Shown piece after piece: positions 52,917-61,685 of a stretch of 64,000 nucleotides of DNA. Under the pieces are notes generated by a model. That model searched no databases, was not told the origin of the DNA, and saw only the letters and a list, made by a program, of their open reading frames with translations. Both the position numbers and the translations under genes were made by a program. Each line of letters starts with the position of its first letter. The first letter of the stretch is position 1. The stretch comes from Roseateles_B flavus (GTDB lineage Bacteria > Pseudomonadota > Gammaproteobacteria > Burkholderiales > Burkholderiaceae_C), in assembly GCF_039872765.1 (NCBI RefSeq), contig NZ_JBDPZC010000005.1, forward strand, positions 1 through 64,000, in the 5' to 3' direction.

Positions 52917-53195
52917 TCACTTCTTCATCTTGGCACGGGCTTCCTCGGTGCTGAGGCCGCCCTGACTCTTGCAGCTGCCCTTGGCCACATAGCGCCATTC
53001 TTCCGGCGCATTGTTGGTGGTGGCCTGGCCGGCGCAGCTGTGGCTGCCGTTGAGGTTGGCGCAGTCGTTCTGACCGGCCTTGGCGATGCCATAGCACTTC
53101 TCCTTGGCGCCCTTGTCCTCGGCCTGCGCCTGCTGGACCAGGCCCAGGGCGAGTGCGGCGGCCAGTGCGGTGCTGAGAGTCTTGCTGTGCGACAT
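52917..53195 (-). CDS. bufA: DUF2282 bufferin precursor BufA
   Basis: 92 aa. Sec-type signal peptide (LSTALAAALALGLVQQAQA, cleavage near residue 25) then a short mature part with four Cys (34, 45, 54, 75) in EKCYGIAKAGQNDCANLNGSHSCAG and GSCKSQGG, the DUF2282 layout. In Caulobacter, bufferins of this kind give copper protection. Ribosome site AAGGAA before the ATG. The four Cys are the expected targets of the DUF692 enzyme. Confidence 0.9.
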   Translation of the reverse strand: MSHSKTLSTALAAALALGLVQQAQAEDKGAKEKCYGIAKAGQNDCANLNGSHSCAGQATTNNAPEEWRYVAKGSCKSQGGLSTEEARAKMKK

Positions 53196-53282
53196 GATGG
53201 TTCCTTGTTGACAGTGTTGAGTGGACAGCGGGGGCGCGGAAGGCGCGCCGCGAGGCGGCCATCATCGACCCACGCGGGGTGT

Positions 53283-53308
53283 GTCGCAAGAGGCCTGACA
53301 GTCCTTAC
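53283..53308 (-). promoter_or_regulatory. candidate ECF-sigma promoter for bufABCD
   Basis: On the minus strand GTAAGG (53308-53303), exactly 16 bases, then CGAC (53286-53283). This parallels the GTAACC-N16-CGAA pattern reported for Caulobacter SigF, which controls a bufferin operon. Transcription would start near 53276, leaving a leader of about 80 nt before bufA. A match by eye, not proven. Confidence 0.5.
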
Positions 53309-53359
53309 ACTGCGCGGCAATCATTCCGTGCCCGACCCCGCCCACCCCTTCATCCCACC

Positions 53360-53929
53360 ATGAGCATCGCCCCCGCCGAGCTGGAGAGCCTGCGCCCGCA
53401 GCTGCTCAAGTACGCCCGCCTGCAGCTGCGCAACGAGGCCTGGGCCGAGGACGCCGTCTCCGAGACCCTGCTGGCCGCGCTGGAGCGCCCAGACGGCTTT
53501 GCCGGCCGTTCCCAGCTCAAGACCTGGCTGGTGGGCGTGCTCAAGCACAAGCTGGTGGACCAGATCCGCCGCAACTGCCGCGAGCTCTCCACCAGCCGTG
53601 AGGACGAGGAAGACCTGGACGAACAGCTCTTCGACAGCACCGGCCATTGGCGCGAGGCCCCCGGCGACTGGGGCAGCGACCCGGAAGCCGCCCTGCGCCA
53701 GATGGACTTCATGCGCGTGCTGGAGGCCTGCGTGGACAAGCTGCCCGGCCAGCAGGGCCGGCTGTTCATGATGCGCGAGTGGCTGGAGCTGGACACCGAG
53801 GAGATCTGTAAGGTCCTGGCCATCAGCCCGACCAACCTCTGGGTGATGCTTCACCGCGCGCGGCTGAGGCTGCGCGAATGTCTGGAACTCAACTGGTTTG
53901 CCGGCGCCGGCCCGGGAGCCGCCGCATGA
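53360..53929 (+). CDS. ECF-type RNA polymerase sigma factor
   Basis: 189 aa. Sigma-70 region 2 (LLKYARLQLRNEAWAEDAVSETLLAALER, then FAGRSQLKTWLVGVLKHKLVDQIRR) and region 4 (LPGQQGRLFMMREWLELDTEEICKVLAISPTNLWVMLHRARLRLRECLE). It lacks region 1 and most of region 3, as ECF factors do. Divergent from bufA with 164 bp between, and coupled to the zinc-finger partner. Likely controls the buf operon. Confidence 0.9.
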   Translation: MSIAPAELESLRPQLLKYARLQLRNEAWAEDAVSETLLAALERPDGFAGRSQLKTWLVGVLKHKLVDQIRRNCRELSTSREDEEDLDEQLFDSTGHWREAPGDWGSDPEAALRQMDFMRVLEACVDKLPGQQGRLFMMREWLELDTEEICKVLAISPTNLWVMLHRARLRLRECLELNWFAGAGPGAAA

Positions 53930-54165
53930 AACTGCTACGCAAGCTCTTCATTCCCATCCTGCGCCTGCTGCTGCCCAACTGCCGCCAGGTCACGCAGATG
54001 CTGCTGCTGGCCCAGGAGCGGCCGGCCAGCCGGCGCGAACGACTGCTGATTGCCCTGCACATGCCCCTGTGCGCGGCCTGCCCGCGCTTTCGCCAGCAGG
54101 TCCAGCTGATGCAGAAGGCCAGCCAGCGCTGGCGCAGCTACAGCGAGGACGAGGGCCTGGGCTGA
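53926..54165 (+). CDS. zf-HC2-type anti-sigma factor (short, soluble)
   Basis: 79 aa. Zinc-binding residues Cys and His occur as LPNCRQ, LHMPLCAACPRF, the ZAS/zf-HC2 layout, with an N-terminal amphipathic basic helix. No membrane segment, so it is cytoplasmic. ATGA overlap with the sigma gene. It could release the sigma factor when metal or oxidant disturbs the zinc site; this is inference from family. Confidence 0.8.
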   Translation: MKLLRKLFIPILRLLLPNCRQVTQMLLLAQERPASRRERLLIALHMPLCAACPRFRQQVQLMQKASQRWRSYSEDEGLG

Positions 54166-54426
54166 GCCCCGCCCGCCGGCCGCCCGGCGATCCACGGCCC
54201 GGACCGGCTCAGGCCGCGGACCCGCGGGGGCCAGTTCTTGCCTCCCTCGTCATCCAGGCACGTCGTTCGCCCCCCTCGGACCGGCGGCAGCAATGCAACA
54301 GCCTGCCCCGGCGCGGCCAGTTCCGGCTATCCGCCCCCTGCCCTTGCGATTAGCATGCGGCCTAGGCCGGCCCGTCCGGGCATGCCGCCGGTGTGCGCCG
54401 CCGCCTCTGCCCCTGGAGTCCTTGAG

Positions 54427-56946
54427 ATGAACGACCTGTCCGCGACGATTGACTGGCCCGAGCCCGGGTCCGGATCGGACGCGGGGATGGATGCCGTGTT
54501 TGCCTGGCCCACACCGCCCTACGCCGCCTATGCACCTGTCCCCCCCAGCGAGGCCCCCCAGCCCTGCGAGATCCTGGGCCTCAACAACAGCCGCACCCAG
54601 GGCCAGCTGCTGCAGATGCAGGCCCAGGAGCGCGTGGCCCAGCTGCTGGTGCCGCCGGCGCGCAGCCCGGTCGCACTCAAGTTCAGCCAGTTCCGTGCCC
54701 TGAAGCTGCTGCAGGCCATCCCTGCAGCCCCCCGGCAGCCGGAGCAGCCGCCCGAGGCCCTGAACCTGGACCAGCGCCCCCGCGTGGAGTTCAAGGTGCG
54801 TTTCACCGGCGGCGGCGAGCTCAAGGGCATGACCATCGGCCACCACGAGAACGCCCTGGGCTTGTTCCTCTTCGTGCCGGTCAGCGAGTTCGACGACGCC
54901 GTCCGCTGCGTCTTCATTCCCCGCGAGTGCGTGGACAGCCATGACATCGGCGAGCGCCTGGGAGACGTCCTGGTGAAGGACCAGGTGGCCCGCATCGAGG
55001 ACGTCGAGGCCGTGGCCCAGGAGCAGCAGAAGCTCCGCAGCCAGCGCGTGGGCGACATCCTCCTGGCCCGTCAGATCGTCACGCCCGAGCAGCTGCTGCA
55101 GGCCATCGAGCAGCAGGCCAAGATGCCCATGGTGCGCATCGGCGAAGCCCTGCTGGCCATGGAGCTGATCAGCTACGACCAGCTGGAAGACGCCCTGGCC
55201 CAGCAGCGCAGCGACCGCTCAGTCCCGCTGGGCGAGCTGCTGGTGCGCAAGGGCATCGTGACCCGCCAACAGCTGCAGTCCGCGCTGGCGCGCAAGATGG
55301 GCTATCCGCTGGTGGATCTGGAGCGCTTCCCGGTCGAGCCCGACGCGGTGCGCAAGCTGCCCTTCTCGGTGGCCCGGCGCCTGGAGGTCCTGCCCCTGGT
55401 CCTGCGCGACGGGCGGCTGATCGTCGCCATGGAGGACCCCACCCGGCGCGACGCCCTGGACGAGATCGAATTCGTCACCCAGCTCAAGGTGGCGCCGGCG
55501 CTGACCAAGGTCGGCAGCCTGCAGTTCGCCCTGCCCGCCACCTACGACCGCTTCGGCAGCGAGAGCATCGCGCCCCGCGAGATCCCCCTGCCCGGCCTGC
55601 AGCCCGACTTCGAGTTCGACAACACCGACAAACTGATCGAGAGCCTGGAGCGCGAGGTCCAGGAGCGCGGCAGCCGCGAGGACGAGCCACAGATCGAGCA
55701 GTCCGACAACTCCCTGGTGCGCCTGATCAACACCATGATCATCGAGGCCAGCCAGCAAGGCGTCTCCGACATCCACATCGAGACCCACCCCGGCCGCGAA
55801 AAGCTCAAGATCCGTTTCCGCCGGGACGGCCAGATGCAGCCCTACCTGGAGCTGCCCCACACCTACCGCAACGCCATGATCGCCCGCATCAAGATCATGT
55901 GCGATCTGGACATCTCCGAACGCCGCAAGCCCCAGGACGGCAAGATCAACTTCGCCCGCTTCTCGCCCCAGCACCGCCTGGAGCTGCGCGTGGCCACCAT
56001 CCCGACCAACAACGGCCTGGAGGACGTGGTGATGCGCCTGCTGTCCTCCGCCCGGCCCATCCCCATGGAGAAGCTGGGCCTCTCGCCCGACAACATGGCC
56101 CGGCTGACGACGGCCATCGAGCGCCCCTACGGCATGGTGCTGTGCGTGGGGCCCACGGGCTCGGGCAAGACGACCACCCTGCACTCGGTGCTCTCGCGCA
56201 TCAACACGCCCGAGCGCAAGATCTGGACGGCCGAGGACCCGGTGGAAATCACCCAGCAGGGCCTGCGCCAGGTCCAGGTGAACCCCAAGATCGACTGGAC
56301 CTTCGCCAAGGCCCTGCGCGCCTTCCTGCGGGCCGACCCGGACGTGATCATGGTGGGCGAGATCCGCGACGAAGAGACGGCCCAGATCGCTGTCGAGGCC
56401 TCGCTGACGGGCCACCTGGTGCTCTCCACCCTGCACACCAACAGCGCACCGGAGACCATCACCCGGCTGCTGGACATGGGCATGGACCCCTTCAACTTCG
56501 CCGACTCCCTGCTGGCCGTGCTGGCTCAGCGCCTGGTACGGCGGCTGTGCCCGCACTGCCTCAAGAGCTCGCCACTGCCGGCGGCCGACCTGGAGGAGCT
56601 GGTGGACGACTATCTGCACGCCTTCGCCCCAGACATTCGGCCCGGCCGTGACGATCTGCTCGCCCAGTGGCGCCAGCTTCATGGCAGCGGCGGCCAGCTG
56701 ATGCACTATCACAGCGCGGGCTGCCCCCAGTGCGAGAACACGGGCTTCAGGGGCCGGGCCGGGCTGCACGAGCTGCTGAGCGTCTCGCGCGAGATCCGCC
56801 GCCTGATCCAGACCGGCAGCCGCGCCGAGGAGATCCAGACCCAGGCCATGAAGGAAGGCATGCGCACCCTGCGCCAGGACGGCATCGTCAAGGTACTGCA
56901 GGGCGTTACCAGCCTGGCCGAGGTCCGCGCCACCAGCAACGCATGA
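54427..56946 (+). CDS. GspE/PulE-family ATPase with expanded MshEN-like repeat array
   Basis: 839 aa. Start ATG 54427 (CTGGAG upstream). Residues 118-165 form a small beta-rich domain (EFKVRFTGGGELKGMTIG). Residues 177-290 hold four consecutive RLGxxL-type repeats of about 30 residues (RLGDVLV, RVGDILL, RIGEALL, PLGELLV), where MshE-type c-di-GMP-binding domains have two. Then the ATPase: DIHIE, Walker A GPTGSGKTTT (575-584), Walker B DPDVIMVGEIRD, HTN motif, and the zinc tetracysteine CPHC...CPQC (708-769). First gene of the MSHA-like locus; overlaps mshE by four bases. Confidence 0.9.
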   Translation: MNDLSATIDWPEPGSGSDAGMDAVFAWPTPPYAAYAPVPPSEAPQPCEILGLNNSRTQGQLLQMQAQERVAQLLVPPARSPVALKFSQFRALKLLQAIPAAPRQPEQPPEALNLDQRPRVEFKVRFTGGGELKGMTIGHHENALGLFLFVPVSEFDDAVRCVFIPRECVDSHDIGERLGDVLVKDQVARIEDVEAVAQEQQKLRSQRVGDILLARQIVTPEQLLQAIEQQAKMPMVRIGEALLAMELISYDQLEDALAQQRSDRSVPLGELLVRKGIVTRQQLQSALARKMGYPLVDLERFPVEPDAVRKLPFSVARRLEVLPLVLRDGRLIVAMEDPTRRDALDEIEFVTQLKVAPALTKVGSLQFALPATYDRFGSESIAPREIPLPGLQPDFEFDNTDKLIESLEREVQERGSREDEPQIEQSDNSLVRLINTMIIEASQQGVSDIHIETHPGREKLKIRFRRDGQMQPYLELPHTYRNAMIARIKIMCDLDISERRKPQDGKINFARFSPQHRLELRVATIPTNNGLEDVVMRLLSSARPIPMEKLGLSPDNMARLTTAIERPYGMVLCVGPTGSGKTTTLHSVLSRINTPERKIWTAEDPVEITQQGLRQVQVNPKIDWTFAKALRAFLRADPDVIMVGEIRDEETAQIAVEASLTGHLVLSTLHTNSAPETITRLLDMGMDPFNFADSLLAVLAQRLVRRLCPHCLKSSPLPAADLEELVDDYLHAFAPDIRPGRDDLLAQWRQLHGSGGQLMHYHSAGCPQCENTGFRGRAGLHELLSVSREIRRLIQTGSRAEEIQTQAMKEGMRTLRQDGIVKVLQGVTSLAEVRATSNA

Positions 56947-58709
56947 ATTCGATGGACAGCCCCAGCACCGCACCTGCCTCCGCCAACGCTTCCGACGCCG
57001 AACGCAACAGCGGCCGCCCCCAGAAACTGCGCCTGGGCGATGTGCTGGTCCAGCAGGAGCTGATCACCGAGGGGCAGCTGACGCAGGCGCTGGAGATGCA
57101 GCGCAGCAGCGGCAAGAAGCTGGGCCGGCTGCTGATCGACGCCGGCCTGATCAGCGAAGAGGCCCTGGCCCATGTGCTGGCCCGCCAGCTGCGCATCCCC
57201 TTCGTCAACCTCAAGACTTTCCCGCTCAAGACCGAGCTGGTGCGCCTGCTGCCCGAGACGCCCGCCCGCCGCTTCCGCGCCCTGGTGCTGGAGGAGCGCA
57301 ACGACACCCTGCTGGTGGCGCTGGCCGACCCGCTGGACCTCTTTGCCTACGACGAGCTCTCGCGCCTGCTCAAGCGCCGCATCGCCATGGCCGTGGTGGC
57401 CGAGAGCCAGCTGCCCGCGGCCTTCGACCGCCACTACCGGCGCAGCGAGGAGATCTCCGGCCTGGCCAAGGCCCTGGAGAAGGACATCGGCGATGCGGTG
57501 GACTTCGGCGCCCTGCAGGCCAGCGTGGGCCAGGAGGGCGCGCCGGTGGTGCGCCTGCTGCAGTCTGTCTTCGAGGACGCCAGCCAGGCCGGCGCCTCGG
57601 ACGTCCACATCGAGCCCCAGGAGACCGAGCTGCTGATCCGCACCCGCATCGACGGCCAGCTGCAGATCCAGACCCAGGCCGACAAGCGCATCGCGCCCGC
57701 CCTGGCCCAGCGCCTGAAGCTGATGGCCGCGCTGGACATCTCCGAGAAGCGCCTGCCCCAGGACGGCCGCTTCACCCTGCGCCTGCGGGACAAGACCGTG
57801 GACGTGCGCCTCTCCACCCTGCCCGGCCAGTACGGCGAGTCCGTGGTGATGCGCCTGCTGGGGCAAGGCAATGCGGTACGCCGCCTGCACCAGCTGGACA
57901 TGCCCGAAGACATGCTGGCCCGCTTCCGCGAGATCCTCTCGCAGCAGGCCGGCATGGTGCTGGTCACCGGCCCCACGGGCTCCGGCAAGACGACCACGCT
58001 CTATGCCGCGCTGGCCGAGCTGGACGCCGAGAAGAGCAAGATCATCACCGTGGAAGACCCGGTCGAGTACCGCCTGCCGGGGCTGACCCAGGTCCAGGTC
58101 AACGAAAAGATCGAGCTGGACTTCGCCCGCGTGCTGCGTGCCTGCCTGCGCCAGGATCCGGACGTGATCCTGGTCGGCGAAATGCGGGACGCGCAGACGG
58201 TGGAGATCGGCCTGCGCGCTGCCATCACCGGCCACATGGTGCTGTCCACCCTGCACACTCGGGACAGCCTCAGCACCCCCTTCCGTCTGCTGGACATGGG
58301 CGCCCCGCCCTTCATGGTGGCCAGCTCCCTGCAGGCGGTGTTTGCCCAGCGCCTGCTGCGGGCCGTGTGCACGCAGTGCGCCGAGCCGCATGCACCCAAT
58401 GCCCAGGAACACGCCTGGCTGGTGGCCGTGGCAGGCGACGAAGCCGGCAGCGTCAAGAGCCTGCGCGGCCATGGCTGCTCCCACTGCAATGGCACGGGTT
58501 ACCAGGGCCGCAAGGGCATCTACGAGATGCTGGAGATGAACGCCGAGATGGCCCTGGCCGTGCAGCGCGGCGACGCCGGCGCCTTCATGGGCGCCGCCCG
58601 CGAGGCCCTGCGCGGCAAGACCCTGGCGGATCGCAGCCTGGCCCTGGTCAAGGCCGGCAAGACCACCTTGGCCGAGGCCATGCGCATCGGCTTCGACCAG
58701 GGCGACTGA
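56943..58709 (+). CDS. mshE: MSHA pilus assembly ATPase MshE
   Basis: 588 aa. Two MshEN repeats (RLGDVLVQQELITEGQLTQAL and KLGRLLIDAGLISEEALAHVL, residues 30-80), which in Vibrio MshE bind c-di-GMP, then the GspE ATPase: Walker A GPTGSGKTTT (343-352), Walker B DPDVILVGEMRD, HTRDS, and Cys pairs CTQC / CSHC. It drives pilus extension. Starts with an ATGA overlap of the previous ATPase. Confidence 0.93.
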   Translation: MNSMDSPSTAPASANASDAERNSGRPQKLRLGDVLVQQELITEGQLTQALEMQRSSGKKLGRLLIDAGLISEEALAHVLARQLRIPFVNLKTFPLKTELVRLLPETPARRFRALVLEERNDTLLVALADPLDLFAYDELSRLLKRRIAMAVVAESQLPAAFDRHYRRSEEISGLAKALEKDIGDAVDFGALQASVGQEGAPVVRLLQSVFEDASQAGASDVHIEPQETELLIRTRIDGQLQIQTQADKRIAPALAQRLKLMAALDISEKRLPQDGRFTLRLRDKTVDVRLSTLPGQYGESVVMRLLGQGNAVRRLHQLDMPEDMLARFREILSQQAGMVLVTGPTGSGKTTTLYAALAELDAEKSKIITVEDPVEYRLPGLTQVQVNEKIELDFARVLRACLRQDPDVILVGEMRDAQTVEIGLRAAITGHMVLSTLHTRDSLSTPFRLLDMGAPPFMVASSLQAVFAQRLLRAVCTQCAEPHAPNAQEHAWLVAVAGDEAGSVKSLRGHGCSHCNGTGYQGRKGIYEMLEMNAEMALAVQRGDAGAFMGAAREALRGKTLADRSLALVKAGKTTLAEAMRIGFDQGD

Positions 58710-58711
58710 GC

Positions 58712-59947
58712 ATGAGGAGCTTTGCCTGGCAGGGGCGCAACAACCGGGGTGAGCTCGTCCAGGGCCACACCGATGCCGACAACAGCGACGCCGTGGCCGC
58801 CCAGCTGATGGCCGGCGGGGTGATCCCCGTCCGCATCGAGGCCAGCGCGCAGAAGAGCCTGTCCGACAACAGCCCCTCCTGGTGGGAGCAGCTGCGCCGC
58901 GCACCGGTCAGCATGGACGACTGCCTGATCCTCACCCGCCAGCTCTACACCCTGCAGAAGGCCGGCGTGCCCATTCTGCGGTCGCTCGCCGGCCTGCAGG
59001 CCTCCACCGCCCAGGCCAGCCTGATCCACCTGCTGCAGGACCTGCGCGCCAGCCTGGACCAGGGCCGCGAGCTGTCCGCGGCCATGGCGCGGCACCCGGG
59101 CATCTTCAATTCCTTCTACATCGCGATGATGCAGATCGGCGAGATGACCGGCCGCATGCCGGACGTCCTGCTGCGCCTGGCCCAGCACCTGGAGTTCGAG
59201 CTGGACACCCGGGCCCGCATCAAGCAGGCGCTGCGCTACCCGGTCATGGTGCTGGCGGCCATCGCCATCGCCATCGTGGTGCTCAATATCTTCGTGCTGC
59301 CCACCTTTGCCACGGTCTTCGCCGGCTTCAAGGCCCAGCTGCCGCTGATGACGCGGCTGCTGCTGGGTTTCTCCGCCTGGATGGTCCGCTGGTGGCCGCT
59401 GCTGCTGGCCGGCGCGGTGGGCCTGATGCTGATGGTGCGGGCCTGGCTGGCCACTGAGGAAGGGCGCTACCGCTGGGACCGCGTCAAGCTGCGCCTGCCC
59501 ATCGCCGGCCCCATCGTGCTCAAGGCCACGCTGGCCCGTTTCGCCCGCAGCTTCTCGCTGGCGACCAAGAGCGGCGTGCCCGTCAGCCAGGCCATGAACG
59601 TGGTGGCCCAGACGGTGGACAACGCCTTCATCGCCAGCCGCGTGGAGCAGATGCGCGACGGCGTGGAGCGCGGCGAGAGCATCTCGCGCTGCGCCACGGC
59701 CGCGGGCGTCTTCACCCCCATCGTGCTGCAGATGATCGCCGTGGGCGAGGAGACCGGCGAACTGGACCAGCTGCTGCTGGAGATCGCCGAGATGTACGAG
59801 CGCGAGACCGACTGCGCCATCAAGGGCCTCTCCTCCGCCATCGAGCCCCTGCTGCTGCTGGTCATCGGCGTGATGGTCTTCGTGCTGGCCCTGGGCGTCT
59901 TCATGCCCTTGTGGAGCCTCGGTCAGGCGGCCATGGGGCGGAGCTGA
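58712..59947 (+). CDS. mshG: type IV pilus inner-membrane platform protein MshG
   Basis: 411 aa PilC/GspF family. Two GspF domains (residues about 65-190 and 270-395) with the motifs LTRQLYTLQKAGVPILRSL, IGEMTGRMPDVLLRLA, LARFARSFSLATKSGVPVSQAM and AVGEETGELDQLLLEIAEMYE; three transmembrane helices. Two bases after mshE. Confidence 0.95.
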   Translation: MRSFAWQGRNNRGELVQGHTDADNSDAVAAQLMAGGVIPVRIEASAQKSLSDNSPSWWEQLRRAPVSMDDCLILTRQLYTLQKAGVPILRSLAGLQASTAQASLIHLLQDLRASLDQGRELSAAMARHPGIFNSFYIAMMQIGEMTGRMPDVLLRLAQHLEFELDTRARIKQALRYPVMVLAAIAIAIVVLNIFVLPTFATVFAGFKAQLPLMTRLLLGFSAWMVRWWPLLLAGAVGLMLMVRAWLATEEGRYRWDRVKLRLPIAGPIVLKATLARFARSFSLATKSGVPVSQAMNVVAQTVDNAFIASRVEQMRDGVERGESISRCATAAGVFTPIVLQMIAVGEETGELDQLLLEIAEMYERETDCAIKGLSSAIEPLLLLVIGVMVFVLALGVFMPLWSLGQAAMGRS

Positions 59948-60210
59948 GCCCCCGGCGGCAGGCGCTGCCGCATATCAGGCACCGGGACCGCGCGCGGCGA
60001 GTTTCCGACATGAAGATGATGCAGGGGCGGATATCTCTCCGCACGAATCTGCCGCAGCTCACCAACACTTCACCGGGATTCTTCGGATCATCGAGCGAAT
60101 TGATTCGGCGCCCGGCCTGAGCGCATCGAATAATATCTGCATTCGCCACAGTCCAGTATTGAAGCCACTACGGAAATAAATACTGGATGACCCCGCAAGA
60201 ACAGGAAACG

Positions 60211-60231
60211 GGGCCATATCGAATATGGCCC
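60211..60231 (-). terminator. hairpin downstream of the 60263-60793 gene
   Basis: Perfect stem GGGCCATAT-CGA-ATATGGCCC, 32 bases past the stop of the leftward membrane-protein gene; followed by GTTTCCTGTT, so the U-run is weak. A second dyad, TCCAGTATT (60152-60160) with AATACTGGA (60179-60187), lies further on. The gap 59948-60262 is AT-richer and otherwise empty. Confidence 0.4.
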
Positions 60232-60262
60232 ACCAATCCCGATCGAGCGCCCTCCAAACCCA

Positions 60263-60793
60263 TCATGCGGCCCGTTTGATTTCCCGCAGCTGGAGGTGGT
60301 AGAAGACCTTTTCTGCGACCGTGATCATCATGAACGGCAGGGCTCCCGCCAGGTTTTCGTTGCCCTTGAAGGTCCAGGCGATGGGCAGGCAGGCCGCATA
60401 GACCAGCAGCAGCAGCCAGGAATAGCGCTTGTGCGTGATGCCGGAGGCCGTGCTGGGATGGAAAAGGCCGGCATCCTGGCTCAGCAGCCAGACGAAGCCG
60501 ATCAGGAGGATGGTCACGAACATCCCCACCTCGCCCAGATAGAGGAAGAAGGCGCTGAGCCCGTCAAAGGGCGAGAGCAGCAGCGAGGCCGCGAAGACGA
60601 AGAAGACATTCGTCGCGAAGAACAGCGGCGTGTAGACCACCCGCAGCACCCGCAGCAGCAGCAGCGCTGCCAGGGCGCAGCTGCCGGCCACCAGGATGCG
60701 CTGCGTCATGTCCAGACCCAGGGCGCGGATGGCGACAAATACCAGCAGCGGCACAATTTCAAGAAGAAAAAGAAATCGCGACAATTTGCGCAT
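60263..60793 (-). CDS. polytopic membrane protein of unknown function
   Basis: 176 aa with about five transmembrane segments (residues 6-26, 31-52, 56-76, 82-104, 124-144). I do not recognise a family. A conserved-looking GNENLAGALPFMMITVAEKVFYHL near the end. It is on the opposite strand to the pilus genes on both sides and splits mshG from mshA, so it may be an insertion into the locus. The 508-bp gap after it (60794-61301) holds an inverted repeat CGGCTTG-T-CAAGCCG (60959-60973) and presumably the mshA promoter, but no gene. Confidence 0.75.
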   Translation of the reverse strand: MRKLSRFLFLLEIVPLLVFVAIRALGLDMTQRILVAGSCALAALLLLRVLRVVYTPLFFATNVFFVFAASLLLSPFDGLSAFFLYLGEVGMFVTILLIGFVWLLSQDAGLFHPSTASGITHKRYSWLLLLVYAACLPIAWTFKGNENLAGALPFMMITVAEKVFYHLQLREIKRAA

Positions 60794-61301
60794 GATTCAT
60801 CCATCCAATAGGTCATTGGGCCCAGTGCCCTCTTACAGAAATCCCCTGGACTTTGTTAAGCTGTGCCCAGCAGGTGGCAAGCCGGATTCAGACCGGGATG
60901 CGCAGCATTATTCCGCGCGGACAATGGGGGATTTAAAAAACCACACTGTTCTTCCGGACGGCTTGTCAAGCCGGAGGATTCAAAGCCGAAGTCCGCAAAT
61001 GCCGGACATACCAGGTGCCGCCCCGGGTGGCTGAGGCGGCCAGCGGGCGCCCCTCCCGCCCCGGCGCCGTCCGGGATGAGCGCTGGCACCGCATGCCCTC
61101 CCCGCGCTCTTTTTTTCGTTCGGCATTTGAGCCAAATCGCAGGAATGCGCTGGCTGGGCAACACCTTGCAGGAGTTCGTGAAAGAAGTCCTTCACCCTGG
61201 AGCTCGAAAGCCGATACCGTGAGCACACATCCGGTCTTGGAGTGGAGGCGTGGGCCGTCACGCCGGATGTCAGGCCAGGCCTGAATCACGGAGCTTTCCG
61301 C

Positions 61302-61685
61302 ATGCGCAAGAACAATCAAGCTGGTTTCACCCTCATCGAGCTGGTGATGGTGATCGTCATCCTGGGCGCCCTGGCGGCCATCGCCCTGCCCAAGTTCGTC
61401 GACTTCGGCAGCGATGCCAAGGCGGCGGCCGTGCAGGGTGTCGCCGGCGCACTGAGCTCGGCGTCCGCCATCAACTACGCCGAGCGCAAGGCCAAGGGCA
61501 CGGGCGCGGGTGTCAAGATCGTGGACTGCGACGACGTCAAGAAGGCCCTGCAGTCCGGCGACGTGCCCTCGGGCTACACCATCACCACGCCCGCCGCCGT
61601 GGCTGCCGACGCCACCAAGTCCGACTGCGTGGTGAACGGCCCCAGTGGCGCCAGCGCCGTCTTCACGGCGACCGGCATCCTCTGA
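61302..61685 (+). CDS. mshA: MSHA-type major pilin
   Basis: 127 aa. Leader MRKNNQAG with cleavage before FTLIELVMVIVILGALAAIALPKFVDF, the class IVa prepilin signature with Glu at +5. Cys pair in VDCDD and SDCVV may form the pilin disulfide. Ribosome site GGAGC 7 bases before the ATG. Start of the rightward prepilin run A-C-D-O-P. Confidence 0.92.
   Translation: MRKNNQAGFTLIELVMVIVILGALAAIALPKFVDFGSDAKAAAVQGVAGALSSASAINYAERKAKGTGAGVKIVDCDDVKKALQSGDVPSGYTITTPAAVAADATKSDCVVNGPSGASAVFTATGIL

Noticed and set aside
59901..60149. 82-residue minus-strand frame overlapping the end of mshG
   Set aside because: Arg-rich with no motif, overlaps the mshG 3' end by about 50 bases, and no good ribosome site.
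60869..60900. Sigma-54 promoter for mshA at TGGCAAGCCGG
   Set aside because: The -24-like half matches, but no GC dinucleotide lies at the -12 position.
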